Notes under the pieces: generated by a model
What the model was told of the DNA's origin: nothing
The model's database searches: none
What the model saw: the letters and a program-made list of their open reading frames with translations, nothing else
NCBI RefSeq assembly: GCF_027942865.1
Contig: NC_134515.1
Coordinates: forward strand, 3,356,839 to 3,420,838
Reading direction: 5' to 3'
From: Odontesthes bonariensis
Lineage: Eukaryota; Chordata; Actinopteri; Atheriniformes; Atherinopsidae
Length of the DNA: 64,000 bases
In this document: positions 1 to 17,996 of the stretch, piece after piece
Layout of the letters: each line of letters begins with the position of its first letter
Position numbering within the stretch: position 1 is the stretch's first letter
Position numbers and translations under genes: made by a program

Positions 1-281
1 GACGCAGCATTAATCTGCTGAGTCATAGCTCGGACCTCAGGCCCCAGCATTAATCTGCTGAGTCATAGCTCGGACCGGCCCAGGACGCAGCATTAATCTG
101 CTGAGTCATAGCTCGGACCTCAGGCCCCAGCATTAATCTGCTGAGTCATAGCTCGGACCGGCACAGGCCCCAGCATTAATCTGCTGAGTCATAGCTCGGA
201 CCTCAGGCCCCAGCATTAATCTGCTGAGTCATAGCTCGGACCTCAGGCCCCAGCATTAATCTGCTGAGTCATAGCTCCGAG
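1..281. repeat. 40-bp tandem satellite, about 7 copies, cut by the window edge
   Basis: A unit containing CAGCATTAATCTGCTGAGTC and a CTCGGACC tail recurs about every 40 bp from base 1 to about 281. Some copies differ in the linker (CTCAGGCCC versus GGCCCAGGACG). The array probably continues to the left of the window. No coding potential is claimed. Confidence 0.9.
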
Positions 282-1435
282 TTGTTCTGAGTTGGAATGT
301 AACCGATTGGTTTTCTTTAGTTTTTCCAACCCCTGCAACACTTTCCTTCCTTCTCTGTTTTTGTTAGGTTTTTTTTGGATCCCCATACAGAGCCCCATGA
401 TTGGTCGTGTTCTTTACCGTCATGGTTTTTATTCAGACTCACTGTGGTTGTTCTGTTGTCTGCAGCAGGATTCGAGGCTCTGCGAGTGTACCTACACTGA
501 AAACAGATCCAACTCCTGGCTGTGTGGGAGATTAAAAAAAAAGTCAGTCTCCAACATATTGAGTGGTTTTGGGAAAGTAAACACACGGTAAATGCTGGTT
601 AAGAACATGCAAAAAAACACAGGTATGGTCCTTTAAATGCTCAACTGGAATTCCTTTTTTTCTGCCCGGTTCGGCTTTCCGCTCTCGGTTTGCATGTTGT
701 ATTTATTACAGTATCTGCACTGAATGAACTGTATTATAAACATGAATGTACATAACAGTTGTTAAGTGAAAAATCAACAATGCGGGAACTCACTTTTGCT
801 CGGGCGGTTTGTGTCTGTTGGTTTACGTCGGGGATGGAGGGTCTGATTTTTTTGTTTTAACGCAGTTGGAAACAGATCTGGTCTGATTGCTGCAGGCGAA
901 TGAAACGACGGAGCTCATCAGATCTGCTTCGAATGAAGTTAAAAGGGTCGGACTCTTCTGTTGCCGTGTAAAAGCAATCTGTGTGTGTGTGTGTGTGTGT
1001 GTGAGTGTATCTATACAAGGACAGCGATTAGGGGGGGTCTCAGTTTGTTTGTTTCTAATAAAATAACACGGCGGACCGCTTCATGGGGAAAAACTTTTCT
1101 TGTTTATAATGTAGAGCAAAGAGAGACTGCAATAGTCCTTGTAAAATTGTGAGTAAAAGTGTCAAATATGTGTCAACAGAGACAACATTATTTTAAGAAT
1201 TATGTATGGAAAAATTTTAGCTGTGTATATAAATATATATTACTTGTACTTTTGTTTTTGAAATGGCAGAGATATTGGAAAAAAAGTGGAAATATTTATT
1301 GCTCTAAAAATATAAAAATCTGTTCATGTGGATAGAAAGATGTGTCCTTGTTTTGTTCGGGTGACCAAATGCTCAAAGAAACACGTCATCAGCATACGTG
1401 GATTTATATTCCTTTAAAACTGTCTTTGTGCTCAT
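282..1435. other. Non-coding stretch, possible 3' UTR of an upstream gene
   Basis: No convincing exon was found on either strand. It holds a (GT)n microsatellite near 979-1003 and AT-rich sequence near 1180-1320 whose base composition resembles a vertebrate 3' UTR. Which gene it would belong to cannot be told. The short open frames here look like chance. Confidence 0.4.
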
Positions 1436-1600
1436 TATTATTATTAACTTTATTTGTTATAGAGGGACAGTGTACACTAATTGACATTTTACAAAGAAAA
1501 TGTAAATGCACCCAATTATAGCCAAAAGGCTAGTTTCCATTGGTAGCCCCCCTGCCAGAAGGAGCATGGCAAAATTACATATTAATTAAAAGAATAAATA
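1436..1600. repeat. Dispersed teleost repeat fragment
   Basis: The stretch begins with an ATT-rich lead, then ACTTTATTTGTTATAGAGG and a CCAAAAGGCTAG block. It resembles a dispersed repeat I associate with teleost genomes. Family assignment is from memory only. Confidence 0.35.
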
Positions 1601-1695
1601 AATTACAGCAAAAAAGCAAGCAAAACAAAAATAAAACAATTACAATACATATATATAAAAAAAACAGATAGGTTACACATCTGTCTACAACCTAC

Positions 1696-1755
1696 CCAAA
1701 CCCAACACACACACACATCCACAAAAGACACACACACACACACACACACACACAC
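1696..1755. repeat. (CA)n microsatellite, interrupted
   Basis: CA dinucleotide runs at about 1704-1716 and 1729-1755, separated by a short unique spacer. Confidence 0.9.
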
Positions 1756-1909
1756 TCCAACCATCATCAGGCAGCTGGAATGAAGACTGAAGGGAAACTG
1801 TGGCTGACCAACCGGTTCAGATCCACTGATGCTGAGAGGAAAAATTAACACTTACTGTGATAATCCAGGTCAAAACAGCTGAAAATACAATGTTATTAAT
1901 GCACACACA

Positions 1910-2543
1910 GACTGTGTTCGAAATTGCATATTTCTCCTACTACTCCTACTACTCCTACTTTCTCACCTAAGTTAGTATGTGAGTTTGAGTAAGCAGAAGT
2001 TCCCGGATGCATACTAGATTCTCCTAAATGTTGGGTATGCATCATGAGGTTACTACTCATACTCAAACTACCCAAGATGCAACGTAACGTGACGTCGCCG
2101 ATCGTCATTTCCTGTCAAAACGGCAGTTTCAAGCTAGCTACAACGAGGGCAGGTTCACTTCCTGTTTTCAAAACAAAAGCACCAATTGTATGGTAATGGC
2201 TTTCCCTATGATAAAAGGCAACGGGTATTTTATTTTGTGAAAATAACCGGAAGTGCGTTGCTCACTGCGGCTAGCTTTAGTAGCGCCGAATTCGTGGGAA
2301 CGAAGTTGTAAATAGCCGGTATTTTGTCAGGTTTTCAACATGTTGGGGATCTAAACGACTACTTTCTCACCTGAAAATGTTTCAAATGTTGCTAAAGTTC
2401 ACAGAGTTTAGAGCTTAAGGGAAATCAGCTTCAGGCCGGCTGATTTCGGCTCGGGCAGGAGCGAAATGCATTGTGGGTAAACGCTCTGCATACTGTCTGA
2501 TCGATCAGTATGCAGTATGTAGTATGCGGTTTCGAACACAGCC
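1910..2543 (+). mobile_element. MITE family 1, copy A (unexpanded terminus)
   Basis: The left end reads CTGTGTTCGAAATTGCATA and the right end is its inverse (GCGGTTTCGAACACAGCC). The 600-bp core is shared with four other copies in this window (11344, 29281, 40971, 53606). Only about three ATACTGC/ATACTAC heptamers lie between the GATCGATC motif (about 2501) and the right end, so this is the least expanded copy. No transposase is present, so it is non-autonomous. The superfamily is not settled because no clear target duplication was seen. Confidence 0.8.
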
Positions 2544-2608
2544 ATAGACCACGCTGAGATGATCAGAGGAAAGAAACTGCTTCCTTCACCAGTTTCACAG
2601 TTCGCCTC

Positions 2609-2850
2609 TCGATATGAAGGGAGAGAAAATAGGGCCAAGTGATTGTGAGGTCTGACTTTTTCCTGGAGAACAATTTTGTGATGCAAATGTATTACTCTGT
2701 TGAACGCATATTGGTTTGAGACGCAAAACGCTTTATTTTTTAAAGCCCAGCCAACTAGCCGGAACTACTTTCATCAACACCAAAACGAGGCTGGAACTCT
2801 GCTCACAGGACGCAGCAGGGGGTAAGAAGATGTTCATAAATTATGTTGCT
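2609..2850. mobile_element. Half copy of the TTAA foldback MITE (family 2)
   Basis: This stretch matches one arm of the inverted-repeat element seen complete at 58689-60909 and nearly complete at 13253-13766. Shared landmarks are GAGAGAAAATAGGGCCAAG, GATGCAAATGTATTACTC and CACAGGACGCAGCAGGGGG. The other arm and the end with its TTAA are missing. It lies directly beside MITE family 1 copy A. Confidence 0.7.
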
Positions 2851-2969
2851 CTTGGTTGATTTAATATGAGAGACTACAAATATCGGCCCTGATGTAAAGA
2901 TGAATTCAAGGCTGAAGACTCTGAACCTCCAAAACAAACTCAACACTTTTTCTTTGAAAACACAGAGCA

Positions 2970-3125
2970 GCAATAAATCAAAATCAAATCAAATCAAATT
3001 TATTTGTAGCACATTTCATGTACAAACAATTCAAAGTGCTTTACATCAAATAAAAGCATTGCAGCAGGTAGTGGAGGAAGCATTAAAAATACATAAAAGA
3101 ATATAAAAAGAAACAAATAAAAATC
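2970..3125 (+). repeat. LINE/SINE 3' tail repeat
   Basis: A (AATCA)n lead is followed by AATTTATTTGTAGCACATTT and CAATTCAAAGTGCTTTACAT, a sequence type I associate with teleost retroposon tails. A second copy with the same downstream GCATTGCAGCAGG block lies at 48885-49035. The exact family is not assigned. Confidence 0.65.
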
Positions 3126-3767
3126 ATTTAAATGAGAGAAATAAGACTAATACTGCAAAATAATGCCGCCAAAACGACTCAGTGGAAGTCCAGGAGTATG
3201 GTGCCGGGTGTCTGTGTGAAGAGGGCTTGCTTTGCATAGAGCCCATCAGATCCCGTTGAGATATGAGGGGGGTGAATGGTCTGCAAATAATCTTTAGGCA
3301 GGAAGCAAGTTCCAAAGTTACATCCATGTGAAAAGCAGAATTTTTTTAATCAGCAGAGCAAGATGAGAGGTGGTTTTCATGTTTTTCCATCATTAAAAAT
3401 CTTTAAAAATCAAGTGTACCTTCTGATTATAATATTTAGCATTTAACATATTATTTAAACGTTGAAGGGATGTAAAAACACCTGATGTTTGTACAGTTTA
3501 AATGAGCTGGATCAAAAATGAATCAGTGAGATGTGTGACAGTGTGAAGGTTGGTCTAAGTTAAAGGTTAAGCAAGGTTAACTTTTAGATAAATAGGGAAG
3601 TAAAATGTGTCAAATGACGATCAACTCGATTAGAAATATTTTATTTATTCCAGATTTCCGTTTTAAACTTAACTTAGTGGTCTGATGCCACTTTTTAAAT
3701 GATTAACACAAATTTTTAAATAATATTTGACAAACTTTTTAAAAACCTTTGTAGTGTTTCCGCTTTA

Positions 3768-3843
3768 ACCGGAAGTGCCTCCTCTTCCTCGAGCAGCTGA
3801 GCGTGTTTAACTTCGTCGCTAATTCATAAAGTTCATTAATGCG
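3768..3843 (+). promoter_or_regulatory. emc3: Probable emc3 promoter and untranslated first exon
   Basis: ACCGGAAGTG (3768-3777) is a strong ETS-type core promoter site. About 65 bp further, AATGCG is followed by the donor GTGAGT at 3844. The matching acceptor would be TTCTTCCTCAG ending at 10688, which leaves a 44-nt leader before the emc3 ATG at 10733. No promoter-like sequence is evident directly upstream of 10733. The link to emc3 is inference; a bidirectional promoter or a different gene is possible. RNA 5' ends would decide it. Confidence 0.4.
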
Positions 3844-4324
3844 GTGAGTTTTGTTTATTTCATATTTGAAAATATTCAGATTCTCGGTCAGTTTAGAGTA
3901 AACCAAACTGTTACTGAGCCAAAATAGTCCGGATAAAGGCCGGTTTGGGGGTGGGAGAGCTGTCAGGTGAACTAGCCAAACTAGCCAAACTAGCCGTTTG
4001 AAGTCAACTTTGTGCTGAGCTAATCGGTGGCTAAAGATAACTTAAACAGGTTAGCTAACGAAGAGAAGTCAGCCGTTAGTGGCAGTTAGTTCCGTTAACG
4101 GCCCAACTTATGGTTAGTGTGTTTTGATGAGTTCGGGGCTCCCAGACCTGCTAACAGGTGTTCTGTTCGGGCTTTAATGAGGAATGAGTCGGTCCACGTT
4201 GTCCGTCCATCACGGTCCGGTTACCTGAGGTGAGGTTGCGGGGGAAGCAGGTGTGTGACGGAGCCGCAGACATCCCTCTGCCGAGGGACAATCTGCGGCT
4301 CCTCCAGCGGAAACACGACGTGTT

Positions 4325-5000
4325 CCTGGGTCAGATGATAGATATATAAATACTTTATTCATCCCAATTTGGGAAATTATTGTGTTGCAACAGCGTACAG
4401 TATAAAAGATATGTAAACAATTAAAGGAAAAACAAGCAAATAGAATGGGAGTACCTAAACACCAGAACGGACCCAGATTTAGCCAGATACACATTAGGAA
4501 CTCTTGTAGAAGTCATCTGTATGTAATATCCAATGATTATAACACCAAATTATTCCATATAATATGAAAAGTTGTTCGAAACGTTACCTTGGTTTAGGTA
4601 ACTTTTACTAAAATAAAAGCTTACCGTTTCAACATTCATTACCAATTACTATTAATTACTGGAAAACATTCATACAAATATCCAAAACACATCAGCAATA
4701 CCACAATAGTAAAAAACAGGCAATTTACAAACCCTTTGCGGGTTAATTCCAGAGGTCGCATCACAACAAAGGAGAGGGATTCCCATCTATACTCTCAAAC
4801 CAAGGTAACGTTTTGAACAACTTTTCATATTTTATGGAATAATTCCGTGTTATAATCATTGGATATTACATATACAGGTGACTTCTACAAGAGTTCTTAA
4901 TGTGTATCTGGCTAAATCTGGGTCCGTTCCTGTCCGTTCCTGTCCGTTCCTGTCCGTTCCGGTGTTTAGGTACTCCCAAATAGAAAAGAATAAAAATAGA
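4325..5000. repeat. LINE tail fragment split by a foldback element
   Basis: GATAGATATATAAATACTTT and CCCAATTTGGGAAATTATTG mark the antisense tail of a common fish retroposon. Similar tails recur at 52607, 52980 and 59234. The tail is interrupted at 4446 by the foldback element and resumes after 4985. Confidence 0.55.
4446..4978. mobile_element. Foldback (long terminal inverted repeat) DNA element
   Basis: The ends are TGGGAGTACCTAAACACC and its exact inverse. The inverted arms run about 150 bp (4446-4597 against about 4797-4978), including the shared words AACTCTTGTAGAAGTC and CCAATGATTATAAC. The element is flanked by a 7-bp direct repeat AATAGAA (4439-4445 and 4979-4985). The right arm carries a short internal expansion of TGTCCGTTCC (four units, about 4922-4960). 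No coding capacity. Superfamily unknown. Confidence 0.8.
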
Positions 5001-5099
5001 GAATAAACATCAGCAATAAACAAATCTACAGTATAGAATAAACATCAGAGAAATACACATTAGCTATATACAAATCTACAGTATGAAGAGTAGGGTAAA

Positions 5100-5137
5100 T
5101 AATAATAATAATAATAATAATAGTAATAATAATAAAC
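5100..5137. repeat. (AAT)n microsatellite
   Basis: AAT trinucleotide repeat with one AGT interruption. Confidence 0.85.
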
Positions 5138-5224
5138 ATCAGTAAACTAAATAAAAACAGATTTGTACATTTAACAATAAAGGTACAGGTAATCCCTCTG
5201 GTGGGTTCTGGGTCTGCCCCAGGA

Positions 5225-5490
5225 CCCCTGGACCTGGATCTGGATCTGCCTGGGAAACAGGGCGACCAGTTTTTAAAACTCGTCTTAATACTCATTTTTA
5301 TTCCCTGGCTTTTAACCCAGCATGAGACTCTGTTTCTGTTATTGTTTTATTGTTTTAATATTGTTGTTGTTTATTTTTATTTTTGCATTGTTCTTGTGTT
5401 TTATGCCTTGTATTTTGTCTTGTACAGCACTTTGTTTCAGCCACAGCTGGCTATATAAAGGCTATATAAATAAAGTTGAGTTGAGTTGAG
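5225..5490 (+). repeat. LINE 3' tail (L2/RTE-like) fragment
   Basis: A T-rich tail with TTGTCTTGTACAGCACTTTG and CTGGCTATATAAAGGC, ending in repeated GAGTT words. This tail type is common in fish genomes. A related tail lies near 46925-47216. Confidence 0.5.
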
Positions 5491-5499
5491 AGGAGGGAT

Positions 5500-5960
5500 C
5501 CTAGTTAAATGTCCCAACCACCTCATTTGGGTTAGGGCCGTGGCTCTAATTCTCCCCCTCATTCCAGCCGCTTGTATCCACGACCTCCTTCTTTGGGTCT
5601 CTACCCAGATCTGTGAGCACAGGTGAGGGTTGGAGCAAAGATGGAGCAGCAACCTGAAAGCTTCTCCTTCCTTCTTCACCACAACGGACCGGAGCAGCAG
5701 CGCCCTCATTACTGCTGACGGAGCCCCGATCCGTCTCTCTGACTCCAACTCACCATCACTGAGAACCAGATCCAGAGATGCTGAAACACTGAAACTCCTC
5801 CAGCTGAGGCAGAGACTCGTCCCCGATCCGGAGGGAGCGCTCCACCTTTTTCTGATGGAGAACCGAGAAGCCAACAGAACCAACCCAACCCTGAGGTGTC
5901 CAAACCAGACGGCCTCATCTCCCCACCTGCTCCTCCAGGACCGGCTTTGTGTAAATAAAT
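5500..5960 (-). pseudogene. Degenerate LINE-like coding fragment
   Basis: Minus-strand frames read QMRWLGHLTRI and a segment with WVETQRRRSWIQAAGM. These resemble the C-terminal part of a non-LTR retrotransposon polyprotein that is very common in fish. The nucleotide text around 5612 (AGATCTGTGAGCACAGGTGA) is a landmark I recall for that repeat. There is no complete domain. It is a relic and not a host gene. Confidence 0.5.
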
Positions 5961-6557
5961 GATAAAAATACTTAAAGTCGTGCAGACTGGAACCAGACTT
6001 TCAGGTTTTTATGTGAGACTCCTGAATAACAGCCAGTTAAAATCATAAAAATAAGTTAAAGAATCAAGTTTATCGACGGAGAAGAGTTTGACTGGCAGCT
6101 TGTCACCAAACCCTGGAGGTTAAATAAAGAACTGTTCATTAACCTATCAGGTAAGTCATTGGACGACTGTTCTCCAACACAGTTTTGGTGCCATCGGACC
6201 CATGAAGTTGGACTTGGACTCTCTTTAAAGTGCGTTAGGATTAAAGGGCTGAAAGACCCTGCAGGCTGTATTACATCAGTAGACTGACGGTGTTTGCGGT
6301 GTCTCAATAAGGATTATTCACTCATTTACAGCCTTTCGACATCTGTGTGGCAGATATGGGCAGCAACCAGGACTGAGAACTCATAAAAACTAAATCATTT
6401 TACTTTCTTAGAAAGTTAACAGCTGAATAAAGGCTGCAAATGAAGTGAATCAGAAGCATTTATTAGCCAAAGTTCTTCATTGATAACGTTTCAGTTACTC
6501 CACTCAGTGCAAATGGTCGTAATAAGTGATCCTGTCCTATAATCAGGTGTTTAAAGT

Positions 6558-6825
6558 ACAACCCAATTCCCCAAAAACAGACAGAAACAGCTGGAGGAAC
6601 ATGTGGAACTGATCTGGTTAAATGGCAACAGGTCAGTAATACAGCAAAGAAGAGCCAGGAGTCCATCAGACAGGAACGGGACAGCATTCCTCCTCGGTTC
6701 CAGGTGTTTCCAGATGTTGTTAAAATAACTCTCCCAGAGGTGCAGCAGCTTGGCTCCTCGGTTCCAGATGTTTCCAGATGTTGTTAAAAGAAGAAGAGGG
6801 GACGCTGCACAGTGGAACATGGAGC
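6558..6825. repeat. Fragment of a common teleost DNA-transposon-like repeat
   Basis: The AACCCAATTCCCCAAAAAC end and two copies of a CTCGGTTCCAG(A/G)TGTTTC block followed by AAGAAGAGGGGACGCTGCAC resemble a dispersed fish repeat. The assignment is from memory and the fragment is incomplete. Confidence 0.35.
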
Positions 6826-6841
6826 GGTTCCAGCTTTAATG

Positions 6842-7529
6842 CTTTAGTGTTGCTGCTGTTTGTTTATATTTTACGCAGAGTTGATGCTGATGTTTGTTTA
6901 TATTTTACTCAGGGCTGATGCTGCTGTTTGTTTATATTTTATGCAGCGTTGATGCTGCTGTTTGTTTATATTTTACTCAGCGCTGATGCTGCTGTTTTTT
7001 TATATTTTACTCAGCGCTGATGCTGCTGTTTGTTTATATTTTACGCAGCGCTGATGCTGCTGTTTGTTTATATTTTACTCAGCGCTGATGCTGCTGTTTG
7101 TTTATATTTTACTCAGCGCTGATGCTGCTGTTTGTTTATATTTTACTCAGCGCTGATGCTGCTGTTTGTTTATATTTTACTCAGCGCTGATGCTGCTGTT
7201 TGTTTATATTTTACGCAGCGTTGATGCTGCTGTTTGTTTATATTTTACGCAGCGTTGATGCTGCTGTTTGTTTATATTTTACAAAGCGCTGATGCTGCTG
7301 TTTGTTTATATTTTACGCAGAGTTGATGCTGCTGTTTGTTTATATTTTCCTCAGCGCTGATGCTGCTGTTTGTTTATATTTTACAAAGCGCTGATGCTGC
7401 TGTTTGTTTATATTTTACAAAGCGCTGATGCTGCTGTTTGTTTATATTTTACGCAGCGTTGATGCTGCTGTTTGTTTATATTTCACGCAGCGTTGATGCT
7501 GCTGTTTGTTTATATTTTACGCAGCGCTG
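6842..7529. repeat. 34-bp minisatellite, left part, about 20 copies
   Basis: A 34-bp unit with core GATGCTGCTGTTTGTTTATA followed by TTTTACGCAGCG(C/T)T repeats in register. Variants are ACTCAG, ACAAAG and ACGCAGAG. The array stops at the left end of the Harbinger element and resumes at 9131 with the same unit, so it was one array before the insertion. It lies in the proposed first intron of emc3. Confidence 0.95.
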
Positions 7530-7716
7530 GGGTCCGTTTCACGTAGCAGGTTCAACATACTCTGAGTCTATTCCTGATCTCTGAGTTGATCTACTCTGAG
7601 ATAGAAAACCCTGAGTTTTCGGTTCCAGAAACGCTGATTTGAGTGAGGTTAATCAACTCTGAGTAAGTTCACCTTGAGTTTAGCGCGTGCACCACAACTT
7701 TAAAAAGCCAGCATCA

Positions 7717-8024
7717 ATGGAGCCCCGATTCGACGAGTCACCATGGCAACGGGGAAGAGGAGGGGCTACGTTTTTCACCAACCTCGAATTGGAAATCTTA
7801 ATGCGCTCATACGGCGAGTTTCAATACGTTTTTAGAAATAAGTGCAACACCGCTGCAGCAGCAAAAGTGTAAGTTTAAATGTAGTCCTTTGCAATCCCAA
7901 TAATATTACAGGGAAACTGCTTGAATGGTAGCCCATTCATTTATTTAATTTAGGTGCAATCCCACAGGGGAGAAGCGCTCTTGGCAGCAGTTTAAGATGA
8001 AATATAAAAACATTGTTCAAACAG
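7717..8024 (+). pseudogene. Harbinger Myb/SANT-like DNA-binding protein fragment, two exons
   Basis: The first exon (about 7717-7868) starts at the ATG for MEPRFDESPW and encodes TFFTNLELEILMRSYGEF, the type of N-terminal Myb/SANT-like domain carried by Harbinger's second gene. It ends at the donor GTAAGT (7869). The second exon (7954-8024) follows a TTTAG acceptor, stays in frame, and reads CNPTGEKRSWQQFKMKYKNI, with the Trp and the KYKN helix expected of this family. It ends at another donor, GTGAGA. Later exons are lost. Its role in the element is DNA binding and import of the transposase. Confidence 0.65.
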
Positions 8025-8165
8025 GTGAGACCTCGGCATGGAGGTACCTCATTTTGATCATGTTTTACACTGTAAAATAAATATTAAGTGGCTATTTGAC
8101 TGTGCAGTTATTTTATTCCCAACATAATGCTGTTTTCACACACATAAACTATGTCTTCTCATATA

Positions 8166-8365
8166 TATCATCCATCCATCCATTATCTATACACCGCTGA
8201 ATCCGTCAGTCGGGTCGCGGGGGGGCTGGAGCCTATCCCAGCGGTCAATGGGCGAGAGGCGGGGTACAGGCCGCCAGTCCATCACAGGGCCACATAGAGA
8301 CAAACGAGACAAACAACCATACACACTCACAGTCACTCCGAAGGACAATTTAGAGTCATCATCTA
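8166..8365 (+). repeat. Common teleost dispersed repeat inside the Harbinger element
   Basis: CATCCATCCATCCATTATCT, GGGTCGCGGGGGGGCTGGAG and GCCAGTCCATCACAGGGCCA are landmarks of a very abundant fish repeat. It was inserted secondarily within the Harbinger element. Confidence 0.7.
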
Positions 8366-9130
8366 TATCATCTTCTGTTAAATAATTAAGCCTATTTAAA
8401 CTAACACAGATTTCTACTGAGCCAACAGAAAGAAGGCAGATGCCCGTAAAACGGGTGGTGCCCAGCACCGCCACCTCTAACGGGAGGGTAGTGGCTGAGG
8501 GAATCCATCCCCAAGACACGAGTGCCTTTATAAAATATAATAGGCCTATATATGTCTTTTTTAAGCCTATTCATACAAATATTTATTTGTCTTTTATGTC
8601 TTTTTTTTCTTTTGTCCCAACACATTCTGATGGTGCTGCTCAAAAAGATAATTATCTGTAAATGCAAAAATCTATGCGCGGTCTGATAACCATCTCCGAC
8701 GAATATTTATTTCTCTGCGCAGTAATGCTGCACCTTCATCCACGGGATCGTTGTCAAAAGGACATCATGTTCGTGAAAAAAGTTGCCTCCTACTGTGCCT
8801 AAAGGACTTCTAGAAGTAGAAGAACTCGCTCTGCTGACTGAATGAATGAGGAAATCAAATGGCGTGTGTGGCTGAAAGAGGGCGGAGACAGAAAGAAACT
8901 CAAGGTTTCTTGAATAAAACCTGGTCCCGACCAGGTTAGGTTCAGAGAGTCTGTTACTCCGGTAACTGACCGTGAGGTTAAGTTACCTCTCTTTGTGAAA
9001 CAGGCTTGAGTTACCCCTCTTTCTCTGGGTTCAGTTACCTCCCTTTGTGAAACGGAAAACTCAGGGTTTCCCTCATTTCAGGGTTAACCTACTCAGAGTT
9101 TTCACTAAACCTGCTACGTGAAACGGACCT

Positions 9131-10571
9131 CTGATGCTGCTGTTTGTTTATATTTCACGCAGCGTTGATGCTGCTGTTTGTTTATATTTTACGCAGAGTT
9201 GATGCTGCTGTTTGTTTATATTTTACGCAGCGTTGATGCTGCTGTTTGTTTATATTTTACGCAGCGCTGATGCTGCTGTTTGTTTATATTTTACGCAGCG
9301 TTGATGCTGCTGTTTGTTTATATTTTACGCAGCGCTGATGCTGCTGTTTGTTTATATTTTACGCAGAGTTGATGCTGCTGTTTGTTTATATTTTACGCAG
9401 CGTTGATGCTGCTGTTTGTTTATATTTTACGCAGCGCTGATGCTGCTGTTTGTTTATATTTTACGCAGCGCTGATGCTGCTGTTTGTTTATATTTTAAGC
9501 AGAGTTGATGCTGCTGTTTGTTTATATTTTACGCAGCGTTGATGCTGCTGTTTGTTTATATTTTACGCAGCGCTGATGCTGCTGTTTGTTTATATTTTAC
9601 GCAGCGTTGATGCTGCTGTTTGTTTATATTTTACGCAGAGTTGATGCTGCTGTTTGTTTATATTTTACGCAGCGTTGATGCTGCTGTTTGTTTATATTTT
9701 ACGCAGCGCTGATGCTGCTGTTTGTTTATATTTTACGCAGCGTTGATGCTGCTGTTTGTTTATATTTTACGCAGCGTTGATGCTGCTGTTTGTTTATATT
9801 TTACGCAGCGCTGATGCTGCTGTTTGTTTATATTTTACGCAGCGTTGATGCTGCTGTTTGTTTATATTTTACGCAGCGCTGATGCTGCTGTTTGTTTATA
9901 TTTTACGCAGCGTTGATGCTGCTGTTTGTTTATATTTTACGCAGCGTTGATGCTGCTGTTTGTTTATATTTTACGCAGCGCTGATGCTGCTGTTTGTTTA
10001 TATTTTACGCAGCGCTGATGCTGCTGTTTGTTTATATTTTACAAAGCGTTGATGCTGCTGTTTGTTTATATTTTACGCAGCGCTGATGCTGCTGTTTGTT
10101 TATATTTTACAAAGCGCTGATGCTGCTGTTTGTTTATATTTTACAAAGCGCTGATGCTGCTGTTTGTTTATATTTTACGCAGCGTTGATGCTGCTGTTTG
10201 TTTATATTTTACGCAGCGCTGATGCTGCTGTTTGTTTATATTTTACAAAGCGTTGATGCTGCTGTTTGTTTATATTTTACGCAGCGTTGATGCTGCTGTT
10301 TGTTTATATTTTACGCAGCGTTGATGCTGCTGTTTGTTTATATTTTACGCAGAGTTGATGCTGCTGTTTGTTTATATTTTACTCAGCGCTGATGCTGCTG
10401 TTTGTTTATATTTTACTCAGCGCTGATGCTGCTGTTTGTTTATATTTTACTCAGCGCTGATGCTGCTGTTTGTTTATATTTTACTCAGCGCTGATGCTGC
10501 TGTTTGTTTATATTTTACTCAGCGCTGATGCTGCTGTTTGTTTATATTTTACTCAGCGCTGATGCTGCTGG
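9131..10571. repeat. 34-bp minisatellite, right part, about 42 copies
   Basis: Continuation of the array at 6842-7529, same unit and register. Copies with ACGCAGCG dominate the centre and copies with ACTCAGCG dominate the last 200 bp. The array ends about 160 bp before the emc3 start codon. Confidence 0.95.
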
Positions 10572-10732
10572 CGGTTTCAGCTCATGGTGCACGTGAGACT
10601 TCTGTTCTGAGTGAGAGTTGTTGACGGTTTACAGATGAAACATCTGGATCGACTGACCACACACTCACCTGTACGTGTTCTTCCTCAGCATCCTCCTCTC
10701 GGGGTCTGGGTTGCCGGCGTGAACAGAGAGCG

Positions 10733-17692
<6,960 letters not shown>

Positions 17693-17892
17693 ATCAACGA
17701 AGCCTCGTGAGCTTCTGCGGGCGCCAGCCTCGGTGTGAAGGACGCTTCTGCAACTTAAGGTCTGCTAGTAACGAGCTGCTGTTCAAACACGAGTTCCAGA
17801 ACCGATCCAGAACCGCGGGCCGCTTCAGGAAACCAGCAGAAATGTTTAAACGTGGAACAGAGGAGCTTTACTGACTTCTTCTTCTTCTCTGG

Positions 17893-17898
17893 AATAAA
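17893..17898 (+). terminator. emc3: emc3 poly(A) signal
   Basis: AATAAA lies 201 bp after the emc3 stop codon, in a plausible 3' UTR. Confidence 0.75.
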
Positions 17899-17996
17899 AA
17901 GGCGTCTCCACAGCGACCTGCATCTGTGTGTTTGTTGTGGTGCTGGCGGTTCCCCGGGTAACAGAACCACACGGTTCCACTGTGATAATATTCCTT

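Larger units (their letters stand above)
7530..9130 (+). mobile_element. Non-autonomous PIF/Harbinger DNA transposon inserted in the minisatellite
   Basis: The terminal inverted repeats are GGTCCGTTTCACGTAGCAGG at the left (7531) and its inverse at the right, ending at 9129. A 3-bp CTG flanks both sides (7527-7529 and 9131-9133), matching the CWG target duplication I recall for fish Harbingers. Internal CTGAGTT-rich subterminal repeats face each other at the two ends. The element carries a Myb/SANT-like gene fragment but no nuclease-type transposase, so it would depend on another copy. Confidence 0.85.
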
